This document shows, one piece after another, positions 1 through 9,919 of a stretch of 64,000 nt of DNA. The stretch lies in the NCBI GenBank assembly GCA_024509875.1, contig JAMPIV010011356.1, forward strand, positions 398,767 through 462,766. Reading direction: 5' to 3'. This DNA comes from Oreohelix idahoensis (Eukaryota > Mollusca > Gastropoda > Stylommatophora > Oreohelicidae). The notes under the pieces are model-generated. The model was not told the origin of the DNA, ran no database searches, and worked only from the letters and a program-made list of their open reading frames with translations. How positions within the stretch are numbered: the stretch's first letter is position 1; each line of letters opens with the position of its first letter. The translations under genes and the position numbers were made by a program.

Positions 1-2
1 AC

Positions 3-338
3 TACCAGATCTCTATTGAAGAAAAGGAGAAGGTTTTCCATTTAAATCTGTTAAAGAGATACTTGGAAAGACCGGTGCCAACCTCCGAACAGCTCCTGAC
101 GATCGCCAAAACTGACGAAGATGACGATAGTGGCAGGGAAATTCCACTGCGCACACCCGAAGTCTTTCAAAAATGTCAAAAGCGGCGACGCTCTTTCAAG
201 CGCGCATGGGAGACATTCCAGAGAAAGGAAACTTTGGGAGTAAACTTGAGTAGGAATTGGAGGGAGACGGAGAGGGGAGTTGAGAGGGAGGAGGACAGAC
301 ACCCTGAAGCTACGGATATAGGAAATTTATTTCCATAA
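3..338 (+). CDS. Gypsy pol C-terminus (integrase tail), partial
   Basis: The window opens inside a reading frame that runs to a TAA at 336-338. Its first residues include VFHLNLLKRYLER, which closely matches the integrase C-terminal tail of the two Gmr1-like elements in this window (IYHVNLLKKYLER at about 5760). After that the protein is basic and acidic with no recognised fold. The stop is followed within 30 bp by a polypurine tract and an LTR, so in this element integrase is the last pol domain, the ordinary gypsy order. This contrasts with the two Gmr1-like elements here. The rest of the gene lies left of the window. The assignment rests on the tail motif and the LTR context only. Confidence 0.75.
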   Translation, partial: YQISIEEKEKVFHLNLLKRYLERPVPTSEQLLTIAKTDEDDDSGREIPLRTPEVFQKCQKRRRSFKRAWETFQRKETLGVNLSRNWRETERGVEREEDRHPEATDIGNLFP

Positions 339-365
339 CGTAGACATGGAGTGCTTCCATATCTT

Positions 366-376
366 AAAGGGGGGAC
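366..376 (+). other. Polypurine tract of family-G LTR element
   Basis: AAAGGGGGGAC lies five bases before an LTR that starts TGTCGCATAG at 381. This is the position expected for the plus-strand primer of a gypsy-type element. Confidence 0.7.
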
Positions 377-380
377 GTTC

Positions 381-849
381 TGTCGCATAGAGATTATGAT
401 CAATAAATTTTCTATATTCTTTCTTTTTCTACCCGTATCCTCTACCTTATTGTCGCTCTCTTATCCTTTTCCTGTGGTTTTTTTTCGCATTCGTTCGTTT
501 GCGACTAAATATATTTTCCCATTCTAACGTTTACCTGTTTCTTTTCTCATACTGAGAACGCATTTTATGACATAATGTGTCAGACACTGCACTAGACGAA
601 TAACTGTGAATAGACGCTTTGGTCAAACATAGGAACAGACCATTGTCTACATTTTCATCTGTCACGCGAGTTTCCTTGGCTAAAGTTGTCGGTGAGGTGT
701 GGAAACTGCCATCTAATGAGACATACCGTCTACGTTTTTCACCTGACACAGCGTTTCTTGGGCTGAGGTCTTGAAGTGTGATATGACACTCATGCATCGC
801 TCAGAACGGCCACATGTCGTGTGAGGCGTTAAGACGCGTTTTGGCAGGT
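381..849 (+). repeat. Family-G 3' LTR, first part (copy A)
   Basis: This starts at TG after the polypurine tract. It matches the reverse complement of about 34690-35164 and, more weakly, about 56400-56608, which defines an LTR family with three copies in this window. The LTR is broken at 849 by the Gmr1-like element; its last five bases (caggt, 845-849) are that element's target site duplication and recur at 9915-9919. The remainder is at 9920-11981. Without the insertion the LTR is about 2.5 kb, very large for a gypsy element. Confidence 0.85.
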
Positions 850-3255
850 TGTCGTGAGAAATTCTAATCCACATATATAAATTAAAAAGAAAATGTAAAG
901 CCTAACAAATAAATTTAATAAAAGGAAAGAAGAATTGTAAAGAACAGTGCTGTCACAATGACTGTACTCGAAATCCCCCTTGTTTCTCCTTCGTCTGCAA
1001 ATTGTAACGTTTCACGTTGATAGTAAAAGCCTACTGCTTCAATACCCGCTTTCTACGATAAAACGTGTACTGCCTTTCTAAGAAAAACCTTGAGATACGC
1101 AAGCTGACCTATATTTAATATTCCATTCATGTCATTTTATACACTAAGTTACCATAAACGAAAACAGATGGACTAAGGATAGAAAGAAAGGGAGGGGCTG
1201 AAAGCCGGAACGCAGGCAATACTACCACAGTCTCGCTATACACAATTAATGCCACCCCTAACACGCGTGTAAGGCCACAAGCACTAGCTTTTTTCAAATC
1301 GACAGTGATAAAAAACACTACCCATACGAGTTAGGTTTTAAAAACCTGAAAAACGCTTATTAGGAAACATGACATTATACTGGTTTACGTTTGAAAACAT
1401 TACAGTACCCAGACACCACATCGTATTCGAAGAGAACAGGAGGTAGAAGAAAATGCATATTTTGAACGCAGCCCCTTAGCCCCATTAAATTTATATATTT
1501 GGGTTCCTTAGGACTTGCTGACAAAGAATATGTTGAACGTTACGCAAATAGTCTAGGAATTAACAAATTATAGCCAAAATAAAATGGTGGTGCTGTCAGA
1601 CAACACCAAAATCCGAATCGCTCAGTGGCAGATTTTGACACCCCCATTGTACGGAAAATAGGCTGACATGTTACCTCCTATTTGATTGGCGGAAAGTAAA
1701 TGTAAGGCTAAACACGATTAGTCGGACTATAAATATTGATTCTTTGTTGTTAGGGAAACGGGAGTAGGAGTACTTTTTTTCAAACGCTTGGGTAAACATG
1801 GCACGATTGGTTAGACCCGCCAATATAGTCAATCAGAGGCGTCAGGTCAGCACCACATTTTCAAATAAACTTACTAAAGAACCAGTGCGTTGAACGCCAG
1901 TGTATATTTTTCTAAATAAAAGCCTGGGACATCGGCAGATCGAAATTGTGCTATATTCATTGCCAGTCAACGTAACTGTGTATTATTCCATGAATTGTGG
2001 TAAGCTTGAAATATTTGATATCTTTTTAATGAAAATTGAATGTAAATTGATAATTTATGTCTGTATATATGTGTGGTTCAGTAGCGAACATGAGGTAAAG
2101 CCTATATAGTGCTCCAACCTGAACAGAAGGTGTCGGAGGAAAGTAAAACTACATGGAATTGCCAAACAGTACACTGACACCTATCTTATTAACTAGAAAG
2201 AAATAATGCTGGAATTGCAGAGGCGTAGTAACCATTAGGGAGGAGTATACTGGTGAAAATTGTTTCAGATGAAGATAGCAGTTGGCCTACCGCTCTGAAC
2301 TCAGTGTTTGTTATGTATTGTGTTCAGTCTGGAAATTTATTATAAATTAGTTCTGAAATAGGAGGTACAACCTTCTTGTTTCAGGGACCGTGGTCCTAAA
2401 GTTATTGAGCAGCACCTGGTCTGAGCTTTGCTGAATCTAGAGGCTGACAGCATACTCCTGGGTCCAGATAGTGACCAGTGAGGTGTCTCCAGAACACAGG
2501 GAGGCTATCGAGCAGAGGAGTCTTTTCCTGCCGCCATCACGAAAGATAAGCGTCTGTGGCCAGAGGAGCTCAACATTATGCCCCCCCCCCCCTCAAAATC
2601 TGACTTTATAATAAAACAGAGGGAAAATACAGTGTTTAAATTGATAGGAACTGTGAACTTTTCCCCATATTATTTCCAAGATAAACAAACACTTGAAGTC
2701 ATGATGACAAATAACAACATAGCTTGAAAAAACAAAACCAGTATTACCTCATATTACCACTACACAACTGACACACATAGGATAATATTAATAAATTATG
2801 TCATTACAAGGTTCATATTGATAAATTCTGTACATATAAATTGTAATTAAAATTGATTGTGATTCCTGGTTCACTTTGTATTTGAATCAGGACACATATA
2901 TTAGTGAGAGTAATTAATACATATTTATATTGGAAACTTTACCAGTGCCTCATTTAAGATAGTCTTATAGAGTGTTAAATGTGTGTGAGTGTCACAGTGT
3001 TGTCAAGTGTGGTGGAATAAATTAAATTGTTTATCTATCTGTTGTTGTTGTGACTTACACTTCATCATATACATACCCTAGACATTTAACGTAGTCATCA
3101 CAATATTCCAGAATAATTCTGACTGAGTTATAATGTGGTAGCAAGTAAGGTTATCTGTAAAACACTACACCTATTAGATACAGATACCTTCACAGCTGAT
3201 CTCAGTCAGTACACTAAGTCCCCTATAAATATTTATATCATCCCACTTTACCACA
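850..3255 (+). repeat. 5' LTR of Gmr1-like copy 1
   Basis: 2406 bp, TG...CA ended, nearly identical to 7417-9914. It contains a C homopolymer near 2581 that differs in length between the two LTRs. Small open frames inside it (for example 1900-2109) are shared by both LTRs simply because LTRs are copies; nothing suggests they encode protein. The last 250 bp resemble the end of the copy-2 LTR (about 58650-58870), while the beginnings differ, as expected for sister families. Confidence 0.9.
1685..1735 (+). promoter_or_regulatory. Possible LTR core promoter (inverted CCAAT and TATAAATA)
   Basis: ATTGG (CCAAT on the other strand) at 1685-1689 is followed by TATAAATA at 1728-1735. The same pair sits in the 3' LTR, with TATAAATA at 8297-8304. 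Spacing suits an RNA polymerase II promoter in U3. No transcript data are available, so the start site is unknown. Confidence 0.4.
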
Positions 3256-3260
3256 TATAT

Positions 3261-3280
3261 TGGGGTCTCGCTCCAGGGAT
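3261..3280 (+). other. Primer binding site, Gmr1-like copy 1
   Basis: Five bases after the LTR end lies TGGGGTCTCGCTCCAGGGAT. It starts with TGG, the complement of a tRNA CCA end, and is conserved with one deletion and one substitution in copy 2 (58876-58894), while surrounding bases diverge. I did not identify the tRNA. Confidence 0.6.
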
Positions 3281-3428
3281 ATTGAACTTTCTCTTGTTAT
3301 AGATATTGGGAATAATAAGAATTAAAAGGTATCCTTGGGTGGAAATAAATAAGGTTGAGCTCTCAGTGCCTGTAGTGTCCTTAGATAATTATTGAAATAT
3401 TGAATTGTTTACAATTGCATGTTAGACA

Positions 3429-5126
3429 ATGGCCGACTTGGCAAAATTTCGATCTGCTGCTAGACAGACTGCGAAAGAGTTAGGAATGGACGGGCAAATT
3501 ATGATTGCTTATGTCACTGCTGAATGTGACAAATATATTGAACGGGAAGAAAGAAGATTAGAAAAAGAGGCCGAAAGAAAGTTAGAGGCTGAAAAAGAAA
3601 TTAAGAGGTTGCAGATTGAGGCTGACAAAGAGGCTAAAGCACTGGAAGCCGAGGAAAGAAGACAGGCTGCAGAAAGAGAAGAGAAGAAATTAGCTGCAGA
3701 AAGGGAAGACAAGAGATTAGCTGCAGAGAGGGAAGCAGAAAAGGAGGAGAAGAGATTACAAAGGGAACATGAGTTACGACTAAGGGAGTTTGAGTTTCAA
3801 GGCCATACTCCTGAAAATGGTGCCAGTCCCTTTGCCTCTGATGCCACTGCTAGCCAGGGAGCCTCAACCTCAGCTATGAATTTTCATTTAGATCATTTCG
3901 TTGAGAAAGACGATGATATTGAGAGCTATCTAAATAGATATGAACTATTGGCTACCACATATGGGTTAGAGAGAGAAAGGTGGAACTTAAAGTTATCTCA
4001 AGGGCTTCGTGGGGCAGCTTATGAAGTTTTTGCCAAAATGAGCAGAGGTGATCAGGAAAATTATGACATGCTAAAGCAGGCTCTTTTGTTAAGATATGAA
4101 AAGAACGCAGAATTTTATAGGAAAAAATTTAGGAATGCTAAACTACTGTCAGGTGAAACCTATCACCAGTTCTCTGCACGGTTAGAGACATACTTGGAGA
4201 AATGGACTTCTCTGGGGAAAACCCAAGATCTTAAGGAAATGGTCCTTATAGAACAATTAAGAGAGTCCATGGCTCCAGACCTGAGAAAGTTTCTCATGGA
4301 ACAAGGTGCAGAGAGGCTGGGTGAGTTGCTAAATGTTGCTGAAAGGTATCAAGCAGCTCATGCAGAGGTATCAGGTAATAAAAAGAAACAGGTAGAAAAT
4401 TTTAGGGCACCACAGAACTTTAAAAAATTTGATCCCAGAGATCAAAACAAAGGTATGCACCAGTTTGATAGGCCACGGTATGACAATAAAAATAAAACCC
4501 CACAATTCGATGAAAGGAGATATGATGAAAGAAAATCTTTCAACCAAGGGAAAAGGTGGTGTAAAAATTGTAAGATGAACAATCATGACACTGACCGTTG
4601 CAGAAGGAACCCTATAGTTATGGCCACCCTTCAGGTCAGGTCGACCTCAAGACAGGAGGAGGATATTATGTTAGATACCACTCCAGAAGAGATGAGGAAG
4701 GCACAGGCTGGGGATAAGACCCTCAAGCCTTGTTTCAGGAAATTGTCAACTAGTCATACAACTACAGGCAAGGGAGATTTTTACATGAAAAACAAGTTGA
4801 TTTACAGGAAGGCCGGAACTAGATCCCATGGTCATGGACAGTTGGTTCTTCCAAAGAGATATAGGGCAGAATTAATAAGGAGCCTACATGTGAAACCAGA
4901 TGGGGAGCATGAAAAAATTGGTACCATCATCCAAAAGGTGGCTCACAATTATTATTGGCCCAAAGCAAGGTGGGACATTGAGAATTTTGTAGAAAGGTGT
5001 AGCATAGCACATGAGGGAACACCCACAAGTGGGAACATTGATCAGGACCTGGACACACCACGGGGCAACCGTAGGCCTGACAATAGAAAGAAAAATAAAT
5101 TTGATAAAGTGGACCAAATGGAATGA
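3429..5126 (+). CDS. gag: Gag polyprotein fused to remnant pol start, Gmr1-like copy 1
   Basis: 565 codons from an ATG whose product starts MADLAKFRSA, aligned with MAELAKFRSA of copy 2. Residues about 38-125 are a Glu/Lys/Arg-rich probable coiled coil. A retrotransposon capsid-type region follows (about 150-330). A zinc knuckle C-X2-C-X4-H-X4-C lies at residues 378-391. Directly after the knuckle the frame jumps from RRNP to IVMATLQ. In copy 2 these points are separated by about 125 codons containing the protease, so this is an in-frame protease deletion. A zinc-finger-like stretch with YYWP follows, but the second cysteine pair of an integrase HHCC motif is missing. The last ~40 codons match nothing in copy 2. 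It ends at TGA 5124-5126. Confidence 0.85.
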   Translation: MADLAKFRSAARQTAKELGMDGQIMIAYVTAECDKYIEREERRLEKEAERKLEAEKEIKRLQIEADKEAKALEAEERRQAAEREEKKLAAEREDKRLAAEREAEKEEKRLQREHELRLREFEFQGHTPENGASPFASDATASQGASTSAMNFHLDHFVEKDDDIESYLNRYELLATTYGLERERWNLKLSQGLRGAAYEVFAKMSRGDQENYDMLKQALLLRYEKNAEFYRKKFRNAKLLSGETYHQFSARLETYLEKWTSLGKTQDLKEMVLIEQLRESMAPDLRKFLMEQGAERLGELLNVAERYQAAHAEVSGNKKKQVENFRAPQNFKKFDPRDQNKGMHQFDRPRYDNKNKTPQFDERRYDERKSFNQGKRWCKNCKMNNHDTDRCRRNPIVMATLQVRSTSRQEEDIMLDTTPEEMRKAQAGDKTLKPCFRKLSTSHTTTGKGDFYMKNKLIYRKAGTRSHGHGQLVLPKRYRAELIRSLHVKPDGEHEKIGTIIQKVAHNYYWPKARWDIENFVERCSIAHEGTPTSGNIDQDLDTPRGNRRPDNRKKNKFDKVDQME

Positions 5127-5426
5127 GAAGCCCCTTTTCACGGACAAGCTTCAATTAACTGTTTTACAATGGCCACTATGCGGAGAGTGCAAAAAGATGT
5201 CTTACCCCAGGATAAGCCGAAAATCCCTCAATCGGACTTAAACAAACTGGAGGAAGAAGATGTAGAGAGGAAATCTCTCATCAAGAATTTTAAGTGGGGA
5301 GAAAGCCCCAAGAGGAAAATTGGTAGCGGGCGTTTTGTGCATGATAATTATGGGAAGAAAAATCATCACTACAGAGCTTCGGGTGGAAAGGACCTGGCAT
5401 GTGCCAGGAGAAATAAGTTTCCGAAT
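5010..5426 (+). other. Unrelated segment replacing the integrase core in copy 1
   Basis: Between VERC (about 5000) and GPLEALL (about 5430) copy 2 has roughly 550 bp encoding the CX2C and DD35E catalytic core. Copy 1 has about 415 bp with no resemblance to it. The segment is open in the gag frame except for the TGA at 5124-5126 and encodes Lys/Arg/Asn-rich sequence. Origin not recognised. Confidence 0.6.
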
Positions 5427-7349
5427 TTAAAAGGTCCACTTGAAGCTCTGTTAAGAACGTGGACTGACGAAAAGGCAGAGGAAAATATTACATCCTCATA
5501 CCAATATGTGAATGAGCTGACCACTCGTTTAAAAACTGGCTGGAAACTTGCCAATGAAAATTTGAAACAAGCCAGGAAGAAACATGCTGCCTATTATAAC
5601 AGGAAAGCTAAAGACAGAGATTTGGCTGTGGGAGAGAAGGTACTGCTTCTTCTGCCCGGTAGTCAGAATAAGTTACAAATTGGATGGCAAGGTCCATATA
5701 CAGTTCTAGAGAAGGTGTCTAGAACAAATTATAAGATAGATAAGAAAGGGAAAGAAAAAATCTATCATGTGAATCTCCTGAAGAAATATTTGGAAAGAGA
5801 ACATCAGGAAGAGACACACTTGTTGACCTTGTCCATTGCCATGGAGATGAAAAAGGAACCACTTTCATCATTTGAATATCCATTACACCCCTGTGAGACA
5901 GCGGCACAGGTGAAAATCAGTACACATTTAACGAAAACTCAGAAAGAGAGAGTACAACAGGTTCTAGATAATCATGCAGAGGTGTTAACAGACCGACCAG
6001 GGCATACAAACCTATTGGAATATGATATGAAGCTGATAGACCCCACACCTGTCTGTATGAAACCCTATTCGATTCCTTTTGCTAAGGAGAAAGCTTTGAA
6101 GGAAGAGATAGACTATTTATTGAAGGAAGGAATTATTTCACACAGTGAATCTTCGTATAGTTCCGGTGTTGTACTCCTAAGGAAGCCCTCTGGAGAACAT
6201 AGACTCTGTATAGATTACAGGAGACTGAATGCTATTACAGAAGGACAGGTGGATCCATTGCCGGATACAAATCAGTTGTTTGCCAGACTAAATAAAGCTA
6301 AATATTTCTCAAAAGTGGATCTGAGTAAAGGATACTATCAGATTCCAGTAAAGCTTGAGGTTAGACCATACCTAGCTTTTAGTACCTCAGAAGGACACTA
6401 TGAGTTTAACAGATTGCCATTTGGATTGAAGAATGCGCCTAGTGTCTTCTCTAGAATGATGAGAAAATTATTGGACCCTCTGAATAATTCATGTATCACA
6501 AATTTCATGGATGATATCCTTATAGCAACAGAAACATTTGAGGAACACATTGACTCTCTGAACATGCTGTTTAATCGACTTAGGGAAGCGAATTTAACAG
6601 CCCGACCAACCAAATGTTGCGTTGGATGTAAAGAATTGGAATTCTTGGGACACACAGTTTATCAGGGAAACATGACCCCTGACCCAAAGAATTTAGAGAA
6701 ACTAAAGAAAGCCCTGCGACCACAAACCAAGAAAGACGTGAGATCCTTTGTCTCATTATGTGGTTTCTACCAGAAGTATATCAAAAACTTTAATTCCATA
6801 TGTGCACCGTTAACTGATTTGACACGTAAGGGAAATCCAGATCGAATTACATGGACACCACAATGTGAAATGGCTTACCAGGAATTGAAGAAAAAGCTCA
6901 CAAACAAACCTATTTTGAAATTACCTGACTTAAGTCAAGAATTCATTGTAAGGACTGATGCCAGTAATATTGGGTTAGGTGCGACTCTGCTACAGAGATC
7001 AGATGCATTGGATGGGGAATTAAGCCCAGTGGCATATGCTAGCAGAAAGTTGAATAAAGCTGAAACCAATTACTCAACTAGCGAAAAGGAATGTCTTGCA
7101 GTAATATGGGCGATAAAGAAATTCAATATTTATCTGTATGGGAAGGCATTTAAGTTGCAAACGGATCACAAACCTTTGTCGTTTCTAGCACAGGCTAGAC
7201 ATGAGAATTCTAGATTACTCCGTTGGTCATTATTGATGCAGCCATTTGAGTTTAGCATAGAGTATATAAGTGGAAAAACAAATCTGGGAGCGGATTTTTT
7301 AAGCCGCCATCCGTGTGATGAGAATCACCCTAAACTCCAGGAAAAATAA
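5127..7349 (+). CDS. pol: Pol: integrase tail, reverse transcriptase, RNase H (Gmr1-like copy 1)
   Basis: This frame is the same as gag and is separated from it only by the TGA at 5124-5126. The first in-frame ATG is at 5169, and the true start is unknown (readthrough or reinitiation). Codons up to about 5420 match nothing in copy 2. From GPLEALLRTW (about 5430) it is collinear with copy 2: integrase C-terminal domain to VNLLKKYLER, then RT with LCIDYRRLNA, FSKVDLSKGYYQ and catalytic FMDD (Asp codons 6510-6515), then RNase H with RTDAS, SEKECLA and TDHKPL, ending near ADFLSRHP. All RT and RNase H catalytic residues are visible, so this half looks functional although the integrase core (DDE) is absent. 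Stop TAA at 7347-7349. Confidence 0.88.
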   Translation, partial: EAPFHGQASINCFTMATMRRVQKDVLPQDKPKIPQSDLNKLEEEDVERKSLIKNFKWGESPKRKIGSGRFVHDNYGKKNHHYRASGGKDLACARRNKFPNLKGPLEALLRTWTDEKAEENITSSYQYVNELTTRLKTGWKLANENLKQARKKHAAYYNRKAKDRDLAVGEKVLLLLPGSQNKLQIGWQGPYTVLEKVSRTNYKIDKKGKEKIYHVNLLKKYLEREHQEETHLLTLSIAMEMKKEPLSSFEYPLHPCETAAQVKISTHLTKTQKERVQQVLDNHAEVLTDRPGHTNLLEYDMKLIDPTPVCMKPYSIPFAKEKALKEEIDYLLKEGIISHSESSYSSGVVLLRKPSGEHRLCIDYRRLNAITEGQVDPLPDTNQLFARLNKAKYFSKVDLSKGYYQIPVKLEVRPYLAFSTSEGHYEFNRLPFGLKNAPSVFSRMMRKLLDPLNNSCITNFMDDILIATETFEEHIDSLNMLFNRLREANLTARPTKCCVGCKELEFLGHTVYQGNMTPDPKNLEKLKKALRPQTKKDVRSFVSLCGFYQKYIKNFNSICAPLTDLTRKGNPDRITWTPQCEMAYQELKKKLTNKPILKLPDLSQEFIVRTDASNIGLGATLLQRSDALDGELSPVAYASRKLNKAETNYSTSEKECLAVIWAIKKFNIYLYGKAFKLQTDHKPLSFLAQARHENSRLLRWSLLMQPFEFSIEYISGKTNLGADFLSRHPCDENHPKLQEK

Positions 7350-7402
7350 TAAATTTCTCTATGTGTATATAGAATTATAGACTGACATATAACGTCTGTT
7401 TT

Positions 7403-7414
7403 AAGTGGGGAGGA
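7403..7414 (+). other. Polypurine tract, Gmr1-like copy 1
   Basis: AAGTGGGGAGGA immediately precedes the 3' LTR; copy 2 has AAGTGGGGAGA at the same place (63569-63579). Confidence 0.75.
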
Positions 7415-7416
7415 TT

Positions 7417-9914
7417 TGTCGTGAGAAATTCTAATCCACATATATAAATTAAAAAGAAAATGTAAAGCCTAACAAATAAATTTAATAAAAGGAAAGAAGA
7501 ATGGTAAAGAACAGTGCTGTCACAATGACTGTACTCGAAATCCCCCTTGTTTTCTCCTTCGTCTGCAAATTGTAACGTTTCACGTTGATAGTAAAAGCCT
7601 ACTGCTTCAATACCCACTTTCTACGATAAAACGTGTACTGCCTTTCTAAGAAAAACCTTGAGATACGCAAGCTGACCTATATTTAATATTCCATTCATGT
7701 CATTTTATACACTAAGTTACCATAAACGAAAGACAGATGGACTAAGGATAGAAAGAAAGGGAGGGGCTGAAAGCCGGAACGCAGGCAATACTACCACAGT
7801 CTCGCGATACACAATTAATGCCACCCATAACACGCGTGTAAGGCCACAAGCACCAGCTTTTTTCAAATCGACAGTGATAAAAAACACTACCCATACGAGT
7901 TAGGTTTTAAAAACCTGAAAAACGCTTATTAGGAAACATGACATTATACTGGTTTACGTTTGAAAACATTACAGTACCCAGACACCACATCGTATTCGAA
8001 GTGAACAGGAGGTAGAAGAAAATGCATATTTTGAACGCAGCCCCTTAGCCCCATTAAATTTATATATTTGGGTTCCTTAGGACTTGCTGACAAAGAATAT
8101 GTTGAACGTTACGCAAATAGTCTAGGAATTAACAAATTATAGCCAAAATAAAATGGTGGTGCTGTCAGACAACACCAAAATCCGAATCGCTCAGTGGCAG
8201 ATTTTGACACCCCCATTGCACGGGAAATAGGCTGACATGTTACCTCCTATTTGATTGGCGGAAAGTAAATGTAAGGCTAAACACGATTAGTCGGACTATA
8301 AATATTGATTCTTTGTTGTTAGGGAAACGGGAGTAGGAGTACTTTTTTTCAAACGCTTGGGTTAACATGGCACGATTGGTTAGACCCGCCAATATAGTCA
8401 ATCAGAGGCGTCAGGTCAGCACCACATTTTCAAATAAACTTACTAAAGAACCAGTGCGTTGAGCGCCAGTGCATATTTTTCTAAATAAAAGCCTGGGACA
8501 TCGGCAGATCGAAATTGTGCTATATTCATTGCCAGTCAACGTAACTGTGTATTATTCCATGAATTGTGGTAAGCTTGAAATATTTGATATCTTTTTAATG
8601 AAAAATGAATGTAAATTGATAATTTATGTCTGTATATATGTGTGGTTCAGTAGCGAACATGAGGTAAAGCCTATATAGTGCTCCAACCTGAACAGAAGGT
8701 GTCGGAGGAAAGTAAAACTACATGGAATTGCCAAACAGTACACTGACACCTATCTTATTAACTAGAAAGAAATAATGCTGGAATTGCAGAGGCGTAGTAA
8801 CCATTAGGGAGGAGTATACTGGTGAAAATTGTTTCAGATGAAGATAGCAGTTGGCCTACCGCTCTGAACTCACTGTTTGTTATGTATTGTGTTCAGTCTG
8901 GAAATTTATTATAAATTAGTTCTGAAATAGGAGGTACAACCTTCTTGTTTCAGGGACCGTGGTCCTAAAGTTATTGAGCAGCACCTGGTCTGAGCTTTGC
9001 TGAATCTAGAGGCTGACAGCATACTCCTGGGTCCAGATAGTGACCAGTGAGGTGTCTCCAGAACACAGGGAGGCTATCGAGCAGAGGAGTCTTTTCCTGC
9101 CGCCATCACGAAAGATAAGCGTCTGTGGCCAGAGGAGCTCAACATTATGCCCCCCCCCTCTCAAAATCTGACTTTTTAATAAAACAGAGGGAAAATACAG
9201 TGTTTAAATTGATAGGAACTGTGAACTTTTCCCCATATTATTTCCAAGATAAACAAACACTTGAAGTCATGATGACAAATAACAACATAGCTTGAAAAAA
9301 CAAAACCAGTATTACCTCATATTACCACTACACAACTGACACACATAGGATAATATTAATAAATTATGTCATTACAAGGGTCATATTGATAAATTCTGTA
9401 CATATAAATTGTAATTAAAATTGATTGTGATTCCTGGTTCACTTTGTATTTGAATCAGGACACATATATTAGTGAGAGTAATTAATACATATTTATATTG
9501 GAAACTTTACCAGTGCCTCATTTAAGATAGTCTTATAGAGTGTTAAATGTGTTATAGTGTCACAGTGTTGTCAAGTGTGGTGGAATAAATTAAATTGTTT
9601 ATCTATCTGTTGTTGTTGTGACTTACACTTCATCATATACATACCCTAGACATTTAACGTAGTCATCACAATATTCCAGAATAATTCTGACTGAGTTATT
9701 CTGTAAAACACTACACCTATTAGATACAGATACCTACAGATCTCACAATATTCCAGATACAATATTCCAGAATAATTCTGACTGAGTTATAATGTGGTAG
9801 CAAGTAAGGTTATCTGTAAAACACTACACCTATTAGATACAGATACCTTCACAGCTGATCTCAGTCAGTACACTAAGTCCCCTATAAATATTTATATCAT
9901 CCCACTTTACCACA
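7417..9914 (+). repeat. 3' LTR of Gmr1-like copy 1
   Basis: 2498 bp, the same as the 5' LTR apart from scattered substitutions and a net 92 bp gain. The extra length is a local, slightly scrambled tandem duplication at about 9690-9785, in which the stretch around the AATATTCCAGAATAATTCTG motif is repeated. It is followed by target duplication caggt at 9915-9919. Confidence 0.9.
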
Positions 9915-9919
9915 CAGGT

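Larger units (their letters stand above)
850..9914 (+). mobile_element. Gmr1-like Ty3/gypsy LTR retrotransposon, copy 1 (internally rearranged)
   Basis: A complete insertion bounded by two direct LTRs (850-3255 and 7417-9914), each starting TGTCGTGAG and ending CCACA, with a 5-bp target duplication caggt. The internal part holds a primer binding site, gag, a pol with integrase tail before reverse transcriptase and RNase H, and a polypurine tract. The domain order IN-RT-RH is that of the Gmr1 group of gypsy elements. Relative to copy 2 (56609 onward) it lacks the protease region and has an unrelated segment where the integrase catalytic core should be. By eye about 20-25 base differences separate the two LTRs over 2.4 kb, so insertion was recent. 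Confidence 0.9.

Noticed and set aside
1900..2109. 69-codon frame also found at 8469-8678
   Set aside because: Conserved only because both are LTRs of the same insertion.
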